Assembly: GCA_964607135.1 (NCBI GenBank)
Contig: CAZSIV010000007.1
Coordinates: 1-64,000 of the forward strand
Origin: Metaruminococcus_A sp964607135
GTDB taxonomy: Bacteria; Bacillota; Clostridia; Oscillospirales; Ruminococcaceae
DNA: 64,000 nucleotides
Direction: 5' to 3'
Shown here: positions 48,782 through 56,874 of the stretch, in pieces
Layout of the letters: every line of letters begins with the position of its first letter
Numbering within the stretch: the stretch's first letter is position 1
The notes under the pieces: generated by a model
The model's input: the letters and a program-made list of their open reading frames with translations, nothing else
What the model was told of the DNA's origin: nothing
The model's database searches: none
Made by a program: the position numbers and the translations under genes

Positions 48782-49660
48782 ATGAGCGAAAAAATTAAAT
48801 TGCTGACCGATTCCTGCTGTGATATCCCGCCCGAGATTGCCCGGAAATATGAAATCGATATCCTTTCCTTCCCGATCACAGTGGACGGGAAAGAGTACCG
48901 CGAGCGGATTGATTTCGACGCCGAAGAATTTTATGGTATGCTGTCCAAGGCGGCTAAAATTCCCACCCACGCGCAGCTGATCCCGATCGAATTTGAGGAT
49001 GTTTACGAAAAAGCGTATCAGGACGGGTATACCGACCTGATCTTTGTTTCGATCAATTCCAAGGGTTCGAGCACCTACGCCAACTCCAAAATCGCCGCGA
49101 ACAGCTTTTACGACAACCACCCCGAGGCAAAGGAAACCTTCCACTTCCACCTGATCGACTCCGGCTGCTACACCATGGGTTACGGGATGGCCGTCGTCGA
49201 GGCAGCCAAAAAGATCCGCCGGGGACTTTCGGTCAAGGAAGTTGTCTCCAGCATCGAGGATTGGGTCAAGCATGTCCGCATCCTTTTTGTCCCTCTCACC
49301 CTGGATTTTGCCAAAAAATCCGGCCGGATTTCCGCAGCGGCCGGATTTGTAGGCGAGCTGCTGGGGCTCAAGCCGATTATCACCTTCGAGGACGGCGATT
49401 CGGTGATTTTAGAAAAGGTGCGGGGGGAAAAAGCCGTCGTCCCGCGGCTGATTAAGATGGTGCAGGAAAGCGTCATCCCCGAAACGCCTTACAGCATTGT
49501 ACACGGCGGGCAGCCGCAGCTGACAGGGGAATTGACAGCGGAAATGGAAAAGCATTTCGGAAAAGCCGAGTACGTCTACCCGCTGGGGCCGGTCGTCGCC
49601 ATCAATGCCGGGCCGAACGTGGTCGGCGTCATCTATAAATCGCACGAGCACGACAATTAA
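48782..49660 (+). CDS. DegV family fatty-acid-binding protein
   Basis: 292 residues. LLTDSCCDIPPEIARKY at the start, PTHAQLIP and the later KKSGRISAAAGFVGELLGLKPI fit DegV (FakB-like) proteins, which bind a fatty acid for phosphorylation by a FakA-type kinase. No kinase gene is nearby. The ATG at 48782 is chosen because family similarity starts there; its ribosome-binding site is weak. A terminator follows. Confidence 0.9.
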   Translation: MSEKIKLLTDSCCDIPPEIARKYEIDILSFPITVDGKEYRERIDFDAEEFYGMLSKAAKIPTHAQLIPIEFEDVYEKAYQDGYTDLIFVSINSKGSSTYANSKIAANSFYDNHPEAKETFHFHLIDSGCYTMGYGMAVVEAAKKIRRGLSVKEVVSSIEDWVKHVRILFVPLTLDFAKKSGRISAAAGFVGELLGLKPIITFEDGDSVILEKVRGEKAVVPRLIKMVQESVIPETPYSIVHGGQPQLTGELTAEMEKHFGKAEYVYPLGPVVAINAGPNVVGVIYKSHEHDN

Positions 49661-49707
49661 AAAACGCCGCAGTTCCGAGCAACTGTTCTCCTTTTCCATG
49701 CACGGTC

Positions 49708-49740
49708 AAAAGCCGGGATTACAGATCCCGGCTTTTATTC
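49708..49740 (+). terminator. Terminator after degV
   Basis: AAAAGCCGGGAT and ATCCCGGCTTTT form a perfect 12-bp stem with a 5-nt loop. The next 180 bp hold no gene. Confidence 0.88.
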
Positions 49741-49920
49741 GTTTTTATTTTCACATGATTGCCTCTTTTGCGCCGCCCGGCAAAAAATCGGCTTTTTTAG
49801 AAAAAGCCCCTCTTTTTCATATGAATCGCCATGCGATGCAGAATTCACATAAAAAGATAGGAAACAGCCGCCTTTTGTGCCTGGTATCGTTCCTTTTTTT
49901 GTATTTTTCACGTTAAATAC

Positions 49921-49949
49921 TTGAAAAAAAAGCCAAAATAAGGTATGAT
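49921..49949 (+). promoter_or_regulatory. pgk promoter
   Basis: TTGAAA (49921-49926) and TATGAT (49944-49949) are 17 bp apart, 61 bp upstream of the start codon. Confidence 0.7.
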
Positions 49950-50010
49950 TAATTTGATTGTTAAGCCCCTCACAAACTTAACAAAACAACAAGATGAAAG
50001 GATGTATTGC

Positions 50011-51204
50011 ATGAGTTCGTTAAACAAAAAGTCGATTGAGGATATCGACGTATCGAACAAACGCGTATTGGCCCGCTGCGATTTCAACGTCCCGCTCAAA
50101 GACGGCGTCATCACGAACGACAAACGGATCGTCGCCGCTCTGCCTACGATCAAATATCTGATTGAGCACGGCGCTAAGCTGATCCTCTGTTCCCATCTCG
50201 GCAGACCGAAAGAGGGCTGGGAGCCTGAATTTTCGCTCGCCCCCGTTGCCAAACGGCTTTCTGAGCTCCTCGGCAAAGAGGTTGTCATGGCCAAGGACGT
50301 AATCGGCGAAGATGCGAAAGCTAAAGCTTCCGCTTTGAAGGCCGGCGATGTCATGCTGCTCGAAAACGTCCGTTACCATAAAGAGGAAAAGAAAAATGAC
50401 CCGGCTTTCGCAAAAGAGCTCGCTTCCCTGGCTGAAATCTATGTCAACGACGCGTTTGGCGCAGCGCACAGAGCGCACGCCTCCACCGCCGGCGTTGCGG
50501 ATTACCTCCCCGCGGTCTGCGGCTACCTGATGCAGAAGGAGATCGATTTCATCGGCGGCACCATCGAAAATCCAAAGCGTCCGTTTGTCGCAATCCTCGG
50601 CGGCGCGAAGGTCTCTGACAAAATCGGCGTCATCGAGAACCTGCTCGACAAGGTCGACACCCTGATCATCGGGGGCGGCATGGCTTATACCTTTATGCGT
50701 GCAATGGGCTACACCACCGGCTCCTCGATCTGTGAAGAGGATAAGCTGGACCTCGCCCGCGACCTGATGGACAAGGCGCGCGCCAAGAAGGTGAATTTCC
50801 TGATCCCGGTCGACAACATCGTCGCCCGCGAATACAAAGAGGATTCCGTCTTTATGCGGATCTATTCCGATTCGATTCCGGACGGCTGGATGGGCCTCGA
50901 TATCGGGCCGACCACCCAGGAGCTCTTTGCCAAAACCATCAAGGGCGCCGGAACCGTCATCTGGAATGGGCCGATGGGCGTCTCCGAGTGGGAGAATTTC
51001 GCATCCGGCACCCGTTCCGTCGCGCAGGCAATTGCGGATGAAGAGGGCGCTGTTTCGGTTATCGGCGGCGGCGACTCGGTTGCAGCTGTCACCAAGCTCG
51101 GCTTTGCCGACAAGATGAGCCACATCTCCACCGGCGGCGGCGCTTCCCTGGAATTCATGGAAGGCAAGAAGCTGCCGGGCATTGAGTGCCTCATGGACAA
51201 ATAA
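50011..51204 (+). CDS. pgk: Phosphoglycerate kinase
   Basis: 397 residues. RVLARCDFNVPLKDG at the start, SHLGRPKEG, and the nucleotide loop GGGDSVAAV ... STGGGASLEFMEGK near the end are diagnostic. It makes ATP and 3-phosphoglycerate. The ATG at 50011 is 8 nt after AAAGGA; in-frame starts upstream overlap the promoter. gap is not adjacent, unlike many Firmicutes. Confidence 0.96.
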   Translation: MSSLNKKSIEDIDVSNKRVLARCDFNVPLKDGVITNDKRIVAALPTIKYLIEHGAKLILCSHLGRPKEGWEPEFSLAPVAKRLSELLGKEVVMAKDVIGEDAKAKASALKAGDVMLLENVRYHKEEKKNDPAFAKELASLAEIYVNDAFGAAHRAHASTAGVADYLPAVCGYLMQKEIDFIGGTIENPKRPFVAILGGAKVSDKIGVIENLLDKVDTLIIGGGMAYTFMRAMGYTTGSSICEEDKLDLARDLMDKARAKKVNFLIPVDNIVAREYKEDSVFMRIYSDSIPDGWMGLDIGPTTQELFAKTIKGAGTVIWNGPMGVSEWENFASGTRSVAQAIADEEGAVSVIGGGDSVAAVTKLGFADKMSHISTGGGASLEFMEGKKLPGIECLMDK

Positions 51205-51216
51205 GCGAAACCCCCG

Positions 51217-51248
51217 AAAAGCTGCCGCCCGGCCGGGCGGCGGCTTTT
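51217..51248 (+). terminator. Hairpin between pgk and tpiA
   Basis: AAAAGC-GCCGCCCG pairs with the GGGCGGC and GCTTTT arm. It could end part of the pgk transcript or protect its 3' end, setting a pgk to tpiA ratio. Confidence 0.75.
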
Positions 51249-51291
51249 AAAAATAAGCCCAGCCATAAATCATATGAAGGAGTCGACTGTT

Positions 51292-52059
51292 ATGAATAAA
51301 GCACTGCGCAAAGCCGTCATCGCCGGAAACTGGAAGATGAACAAAAACAGGGCGGAAGCCAAAGCCCTAATCGAAGAGATGAAACCTCTGGTTGCGGGCG
51401 CCGACTGCGACGTAATCGTCTGTGTCCCCTTTACCAACCTCGAAACCGCGTTGGATGCCGTCAAAGGTTCCAACATCAAAGTCGGCGCTGAAAACTGCCA
51501 CTTTGAAAAATCCGGCGCTTTCACCGGCGAAATCTCCGCCGACATGCTGACCGAAATGGGGGTCGAGTACGTCATCATCGGCCACAGCGAACGCCGCCAG
51601 TATTTTGGCGAGACCGACGTCACTGTCAACAAACGCACCCTCGCCGCACTGAACGCCGGGTTGAAGGTGATCCTCTGCGTGGGTGAGATGTTGGAAGACC
51701 GCGAGCTCGGCATCACGGCGGAGCTGGTCGCTATGCAGACTAAAATCGCGCTGAACGGCGTTACAAAAGAGAGGCTCAAAAACATCATCATCGCCTATGA
51801 GCCGGTCTGGGCGATCGGCACCGGCAAAACCGCAACCGCCGAGCAGGCCAACGAGGTCAATGCCATCATCCGGGCGACTGTCGCCTCCCTCTACGGCAAG
51901 GAAGCGGCGGATGCGCTCACCGTTCAGTACGGCGGCTCCATGAACGCGAAAAACGCAGAAGAGCTCCTCGCCCAGCCTGACGTCGACGGCGGTTTGATCG
52001 GCGGCGCTTCTCTGAAGGCAGCGGATTTCAGCGTCATTGTCAAGGCAGCTTCCAAATAA
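51292..52059 (+). CDS. tpiA: Triosephosphate isomerase
   Basis: 255 residues. VIAGNWKMNKN at the start with the catalytic lysine, IIGHSERRQYFGE with the catalytic histidine, and AYEPVWAIGTGKTAT with the catalytic glutamate and flexible loop. The ATG at 51292 is 10 nt from AAGGAG. It follows pgk after a hairpin and precedes gpmI by 21 bp. Confidence 0.96.
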   Translation: MNKALRKAVIAGNWKMNKNRAEAKALIEEMKPLVAGADCDVIVCVPFTNLETALDAVKGSNIKVGAENCHFEKSGAFTGEISADMLTEMGVEYVIIGHSERRQYFGETDVTVNKRTLAALNAGLKVILCVGEMLEDRELGITAELVAMQTKIALNGVTKERLKNIIIAYEPVWAIGTGKTATAEQANEVNAIIRATVASLYGKEAADALTVQYGGSMNAKNAEELLAQPDVDGGLIGGASLKAADFSVIVKAASK

Positions 52060-52080
52060 ATTGAATCAAGAGGGAGAAAG

Positions 52081-53598
52081 ATGAAAAAACCACTGGCACT
52101 TATTATTTTAGATGGATTCGGCTACAACAGCTCCGATTACGGCAACGCCGTCGCCGCAGCCAAAACGCCGAACCTCGACAAGCTTTTCGGCACCTGCCCC
52201 CACACCCTGATCGGCGCGTCCGGGATGGACGTCGGCCTTCCGGACGGGCAGATGGGCAACTCGGAGGTTGGACACACCAACATCGGCGCAGGGCGGATCG
52301 TTTACCAGGAGCTGACGCGGATCACCAAGTCGATCAAAGACGGCGATTTCTTCCAGAACGAAGCTTTTTCCGCCGCCGTTGAAAACTGCAAGAAAAATGG
52401 CAGTGCCCTCCATTTGATGGGTCTGATGTCGGACGGCGGCGTCCACAGCCACAACACCCACCTTTTCGGTCTGGTCGAGCTCGCGAAGAGGGCCGGGCTC
52501 GAGAAGGTCTTTGTCCACTGCTTCATGGACGGGCGGGACGTCCCCCCGACCTCGGGCAAGGACTTTATCGCCGAGCTCCAGGAGAAGTTAAAGGAAATCG
52601 GCGTTGGAAAGATCGCCACCATCAGCGGCCGCTACTACGCCATGGACCGCGACAACCGCTGGGAGCGGGTCGAAAAGGCTTACGCTGCCATGGTCTACGG
52701 CGAGGGCAATGTAAACCCCTGCCCGGTTGATACGATGGAAAAGTCTTATGCGGCCGACGTCACGGACGAATTTGTCCTGCCGACTGTCTGCACCGAGGGC
52801 GCGGAGATCAGCGCAAACGACAGCGTCATCTTTTTCAACTTCCGCCCCGACCGCGCACGTGAAATCACCCGTACCTTTGTCGATCCGGATTTCACCGGCT
52901 TCGAGCGCAAAAAGGGGTGTTTTCCGCTCTACTTCGTCTGCATGACCCAGTACGACGCCACCATGCCGAACGTGAATGTCGCCTTCAAGCCGCAGTCTCT
53001 GGTCAACACCTTTGGCGAATATATCAGCGAAAAGGGCTTGACCCAGCTTCGGATTGCCGAGACGGAGAAATACGCCCATGTCACCTTCTTCTTTAACGGC
53101 GGGGTGGAGGCCTCTTTCGAGGGGGAAGACCGCGCGCTGATCCCTTCTCCAAAGGTCGCCACCTACGATCTCAAGCCGGAGATGAGCGCCTACGAAGTCT
53201 GTGATGAGGTGGTCTCCCGCGTGAATTCCGGGAAGTACGACGTGGTCATCCTCAACTATGCAAACTGCGACATGGTCGGGCATACCGGCGTGTTTGAGGC
53301 TGCGGTCGCTGCTGTAGAAGCGGTCGACACCTGTGTGGGCAGGACGGTTGACGCTATCCTGGCTCAGGGCGGCGCGGCGCTGATCACAGCCGACCATGGG
53401 AACGCCGACCAGATGTATGAGCCGGATGGCTCTCCCTTCACCGCTCACACCACCAATCCCGTTCCGCTCATCGGCGTCGGGTTGGATGGAAAGGGACTGA
53501 AGGAAGGTGGCAGGCTCGCCGATCTGGCGCCGACCATGCTGGAAATCCTCGGTCTTGAAAAGCCCGCCGAAATGGATGGGCAGTCCCTGCTAAAATAA
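52081..53598 (+). CDS. gpmI: 2,3-bisphosphoglycerate-independent phosphoglycerate mutase
   Basis: 505 residues. LIILDGFGYNSSDYGNAV at the start, the phosphoserine site DGQMGNSEVGHTNIG, HSHNTHLF, and TADHGNADQMYEPDG near the end are diagnostic manganese-site blocks. It converts 3- to 2-phosphoglycerate. It is the last gene of the glycolytic block, with a terminator straight after. Manganese-dependent forms are pH-sensitive and typical of spore formers. Confidence 0.96.
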   Translation: MKKPLALIILDGFGYNSSDYGNAVAAAKTPNLDKLFGTCPHTLIGASGMDVGLPDGQMGNSEVGHTNIGAGRIVYQELTRITKSIKDGDFFQNEAFSAAVENCKKNGSALHLMGLMSDGGVHSHNTHLFGLVELAKRAGLEKVFVHCFMDGRDVPPTSGKDFIAELQEKLKEIGVGKIATISGRYYAMDRDNRWERVEKAYAAMVYGEGNVNPCPVDTMEKSYAADVTDEFVLPTVCTEGAEISANDSVIFFNFRPDRAREITRTFVDPDFTGFERKKGCFPLYFVCMTQYDATMPNVNVAFKPQSLVNTFGEYISEKGLTQLRIAETEKYAHVTFFFNGGVEASFEGEDRALIPSPKVATYDLKPEMSAYEVCDEVVSRVNSGKYDVVILNYANCDMVGHTGVFEAAVAAVEAVDTCVGRTVDAILAQGGAALITADHGNADQMYEPDGSPFTAHTTNPVPLIGVGLDGKGLKEGGRLADLAPTMLEILGLEKPAEMDGQSLLK

Positions 53599-53607
53599 AT
53601 ACGATCG

Positions 53608-53642
53608 AAAAAGGCTGTGCGATAACGCACAGCCTTTTTTGT
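53608..53642 (+). terminator. Terminator after gpmI
   Basis: AAAAAGGCTGTGCG and CGCACAGCCTTTTT form a perfect stem with a 4-nt loop and a T run. Confidence 0.92.
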
Positions 53643-53643
53643 T

Positions 53644-53684
53644 AAAAAATACGCCTTTGCAGACTCAATCCGCGAAGGCGTATT
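53644..53684 (-). terminator. Terminator after citrate synthase
   Basis: AATACGCCTT and AAGGCGTATT form a perfect 10-bp stem; on the minus strand it is followed by TTTTTAAC. It is back to back with the gpmI terminator. Confidence 0.85.
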
Positions 53685-53690
53685 AAAAAT

Positions 53691-55064
53691 TTACCGTTCG
53701 TCGAGAACGACATATTCCCTCGGCTCCGTAATGCTTTTGTAAGCGGGTCGGATGATCTTCCCGACATTCACCAGCTCTTCCAGCCGGTGCGCGCTCCATC
53801 CGGCGATCCGCGCAATGGCAAAAATCGGCGTATAAAGCTCGAGCGGCAGGTTGAGCATATGATAGACAAAACCGCTGTAGAAATCGATATTCGCGCTGAC
53901 GCCTTTGTAGATATGCCGCTCCTCCGCGATAATCTGGGGCGCCAGCCGCTCTACAAGGGAATAAAGCTGGAATTCTTCCGTCAGACCCTTTTCCTCCGAC
54001 AAGCTTTTTACAAACTTTTTAAAGATATTGGCACGCGGATCGGACAGGGAGTAAACCGCATGCCCCATTCCGTAAATCAGCCCCGCCCGGTCGAATGCCT
54101 CTTTATTGAGAAGCGCTCGCAGATAGCGCCCAACCTCCTCTTCGTCGGTCCAATCGCTTACCGTCCGCTTCATATCCTCAAACATCCTGACGACCTTGAT
54201 GTTCGCGCCGCCGTGTTTCGGGCCCTTGAGCGAGCCGAGAGAGGCGGCGATCGTCGAGTATGTATCCGTCCCGGAGGAAGAGACCACATGGGTGGTAAAG
54301 GTGGAGTTATTTCCGCCGCCGTGCTCTGCGTGGAGCACCAGAGCGACGTCGAGAATCCTCGCTTCGAGTTCGGTAAACCTGCTGTCCGGCCGGAGAATGT
54401 AAAGCAGATTCTCCGCTGTAGACAGCTCCGGCTGCGGGCTGTGGATAAAGAGGCTGTTCCCATCATGGTAATGGCTGTACGCCTGATAACCGTAAACCGA
54501 GAGGAGCGGAAACAGCGCGATCAGCTGGAGGCACTGGCGCAGCACATTCGGGATGGATGTATCATCTGCCGCATCGTCGTAGGAGTAAAGGGTCAGCACA
54601 CTGCGCGCCAGGGTATTCATCATATCCGCGCTCGGCGCCTTCATAATAATATCCCGCACAAAGCTGGTGGGGAGAGAGCGGTAATTGGCGAGGAGCTCTT
54701 TAAAATCGTTGAGCTGCCGACGAGTCGGCAACTCCCCAAAAAGAAGCAGATAGGTCGCCTCTTCAAAACCAAAACGCTTTTCCCGGATAAATCCGCCTAC
54801 AATTTTTTCAATGTTGACGCCGCGGTAATAAAGTTTCCCCTCACAGGGGATTTTTTTTCCGTCCACGATTTTATGGGACTGAATATCCGAAATTTCAGTC
54901 AACCCGGTCAAAACACCATTTCCGTTGATATCGCGCAGACCGCGGTTTACCTCATGCTTTTTAAACAGGGCAGGATCGATGTAATTATTCTTCTCGCAAA
55001 GCTTGGAAAGTTCCCGAATTTCGGGGGTAATTTCATCGTATAGGTTCGTTACCAGGCTTGCCAT
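53691..55064 (-). CDS. gltA: Citrate/2-methylcitrate synthase
   Basis: 457 residues, typical of the longer Clostridial form. HAEHGGGNNSTFT holds the first catalytic histidine, GLIYGMGHAVYSLSDPRA the second, and ANIDFYSGFVYHML the aspartate. It condenses oxaloacetate and acetyl-CoA, supplying 2-oxoglutarate for glutamate. AAAGGCGGG precedes the ATG. It is single and divergent from cwlJ. Confidence 0.93.
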   Translation of the reverse strand: MASLVTNLYDEITPEIRELSKLCEKNNYIDPALFKKHEVNRGLRDINGNGVLTGLTEISDIQSHKIVDGKKIPCEGKLYYRGVNIEKIVGGFIREKRFGFEEATYLLLFGELPTRRQLNDFKELLANYRSLPTSFVRDIIMKAPSADMMNTLARSVLTLYSYDDAADDTSIPNVLRQCLQLIALFPLLSVYGYQAYSHYHDGNSLFIHSPQPELSTAENLLYILRPDSRFTELEARILDVALVLHAEHGGGNNSTFTTHVVSSSGTDTYSTIAASLGSLKGPKHGGANIKVVRMFEDMKRTVSDWTDEEEVGRYLRALLNKEAFDRAGLIYGMGHAVYSLSDPRANIFKKFVKSLSEEKGLTEEFQLYSLVERLAPQIIAEERHIYKGVSANIDFYSGFVYHMLNLPLELYTPIFAIARIAGWSAHRLEELVNVGKIIRPAYKSITEPREYVVLDER

Positions 55065-55444
55065 AATACACCCGCCTTTCTGTAATCGTAGTTTCCTCAG
55101 TTAACGAGGACAATAATACTAATAATATAGCAATTTTATTAACGTGTTGTGAATCAGATTAAAGAATTCTAAAAACGTCGTCTTTAATTTGTAATATATT
55201 GTCAAAATTCAGTTTAATCTCTGCTGAAAAAACTAAAGTTACTCACTTTTTGAGTGAAAAATCCATCTATCATTCGATTTTTCTGGTGCGAAATTGTCAT
55301 CCGTATGACGGTCTCTTTCTTTATCACCAAAGTTGCCTCAGCCCGAAGTCAAAGAGAAGGAGAATTTTGGTATAGTAAAGAAACCCGGTGAATATATTAA
55401 ACTGAAACGCCGACCAACATTTTCAAAAGAAAGAGGCTGTTAGA
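55065..55444. other. AT-rich divergent intergenic region
   Basis: 380 bp without a gene. For gltA the minus strand offers TTCACA, 18 bp, TATATT (low confidence). For the plus strand GGTATAGTA near 55369 could be a -10; no clear sporulation-sigma site can be read. Confidence 0.35.
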
Positions 55445-55882
55445 ATGGCATTTTCCGATTTGGAAATTTTAGCGCGGATTTTATTATGTGAGGCGGGCGG
55501 TGAAGGAGAAAACGGGATGAAGGCCGTCGCCTGTGTCGTCATGAACCGGGTGCAGGTGGACTATGGGGAATACGGGCGGCTGGAACCGACTATCCGGGCG
55601 ATCATCTACCAGCCGGGACAATTCGACTGCGTCAGGGAAGAAATCCGCGGGCGGTATAACCCACAAAATATTTACAACATGCGTCCCACCCAGGTTCATT
55701 ACGACATCGCAAACTGGGCGATTGCCGGCAATCGCCTGACCAACCTCGGTTTTGCGCTTTGGTATTTCAATCCCTTTGCTCCAAACTGCCGTCAAAACTT
55801 CCCCAGCAATGTCGGAGAATTCGTCATACGGATTGGAGACCACTGCTTTTATAACCCAACAGCGGCTTATGCCGACACATAA
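55445..55882 (+). CDS. SleB/CwlJ-type spore cortex-lytic hydrolase
   Basis: 145 residues matching the hydrolase_2 domain alone: EILARILLCEAGGEGENGMKAVACVVMNRV holds the catalytic glutamate, and the QFDCV and FALWYFNP blocks follow. It lacks a signal peptide and a peptidoglycan-binding domain, as CwlJ does. CwlJ degrades spore cortex at germination. It is followed 18 bp later by a GerQ-like gene, its known partner in Bacillus. Confidence 0.85.
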   Translation: MAFSDLEILARILLCEAGGEGENGMKAVACVVMNRVQVDYGEYGRLEPTIRAIIYQPGQFDCVREEIRGRYNPQNIYNMRPTQVHYDIANWAIAGNRLTNLGFALWYFNPFAPNCRQNFPSNVGEFVIRIGDHCFYNPTAAYADT

Positions 55883-55900
55883 TCAATGGAGGAATCGTTT

Positions 55901-56353
55901 ATGGATTATTACACATCTCCGGAAAAAAATTGTTTTCCTTCTAAGGACAACGGGAACAACACCGCCTCTTCCACCCCGCCCCAGCGGGAAAATCCCCCCC
56001 GTGACGAAACCCCATCGCCGATTCAGCAGGCAGAATCCAGAAAACAATTCCGATCGCCTCTGGTTCAGTCGAGCTTCGACAGCGAAGAAATGCAGGGATC
56101 GATGCAGAACATACTGGCGCAGAACGTTGGGGAATATGTCGTCATTGAATTTCTGATCGGCACGGCGCGGATCATGCGCAAACAGGGACTCCTTTATTTC
56201 GTCGGCAGAAGCTATGTCACATTGTACGACGATATGCAGCGCGACTATATCGTCTGCGACCTTTTTTCGATCAAGTTCGTCTATTTCTACTATCCGGGCG
56301 TCCGGCCGCGTCGGAACTACAATACCCTCCCAAACACCAATTCATCCAACTAA
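55901..56353 (+). CDS. GerQ-like spore coat protein
   Basis: 150 residues. The N-terminal 60 are low-complexity (N, P, S, Q, E). The C-terminal core (SMQNILAQNVGEYVVIEFLI, then GLLYFVGRSYVTLYDD and DYIVCDLFSIKFVYFY) has the order of GerQ: a short helix, then a small beta barrel that begins with ILRLNRGK-like sequence. GerQ anchors C wlJ-type enzymes in the Bacillus spore coat; pairing with the upstream CwlJ-like gene supports the call. The ATG at 55901 follows GGAGGA. Confidence 0.65.
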   Translation: MDYYTSPEKNCFPSKDNGNNTASSTPPQRENPPRDETPSPIQQAESRKQFRSPLVQSSFDSEEMQGSMQNILAQNVGEYVVIEFLIGTARIMRKQGLLYFVGRSYVTLYDDMQRDYIVCDLFSIKFVYFYYPGVRPRRNYNTLPNTNSSN

Positions 56354-56399
56354 AAAGGATTTCCTGATCGGTTCAAAAACAAATCGAAAATATCCGCCG

Positions 56400-56430
56400 G
56401 GGCCGGATTTACAAATTGTAAATCCGGCCC
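56400..56430 (+). terminator. Hairpin after the GerQ-like gene
   Basis: GGGCCGGATTTAC and GTAAATCCGGCCC form a perfect 13-bp stem with a 5-nt loop; only a weak T run follows. Confidence 0.7.
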
Positions 56431-56737
56431 TGTAATATTACCGTTTCGCCCTTCTGAAATTTCGGCGTTTCAAGAAGTTTTAGATACAAGGCAAAAATCC
56501 GGGCAATCAATCCATGTCGCCCACCAAAGTTTTACCGGCCTTTAACGGTTTCAATAGTTCGATTGGCATATTCTGCGTGATCCCGACGGGACAGCATGGC
56601 GGAGGGACGCCTTTACAAGCAGATGCGATTTAGTCCTGTCTTACGAGATGACTTTCGCGAGATTGAAATCAAAAGCTGGAAAGAGATACAGGAGACAAAC
56701 CGATCAGGCTAACCTAAAGAGATCGAAGATCATATAT
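56431..56737. other. Intergenic stretch, no clear gene
   Basis: About 300 bp. A 38-codon frame (56596-56712) has no ribosome-binding site. The stretch ends at a strong terminator, so a small RNA cannot be excluded. Confidence 0.3.
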
Positions 56738-56773
56738 AAAAAGCCTGAAAACCAAAAGGTTTTCAGGCTTTTT
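56738..56773. terminator. Strong bidirectional terminator
   Basis: AAAAAGCCTGAAAACC and GGTTTTCAGGCTTTTT form a perfect 16-bp stem with a 4-nt loop; T-rich on both strands. It can end the chemoreceptor transcript on the minus strand. Confidence 0.85.
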
Positions 56774-56874
56774 GTCTTACAAAACCATCAAAAGCATCCA
56801 TCCGCTTTTGCAGAGAACGACTGACAGATCAGACCTTCTCAATGCCACACATTGACGTACCGAATTAAAAAGCT

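Noticed and set aside
56596..56712. 38-codon ORF in the gap before the chemoreceptor
   Set aside because: No ribosome-binding site and no recognisable similarity; kept only as a note in the intergenic entry.
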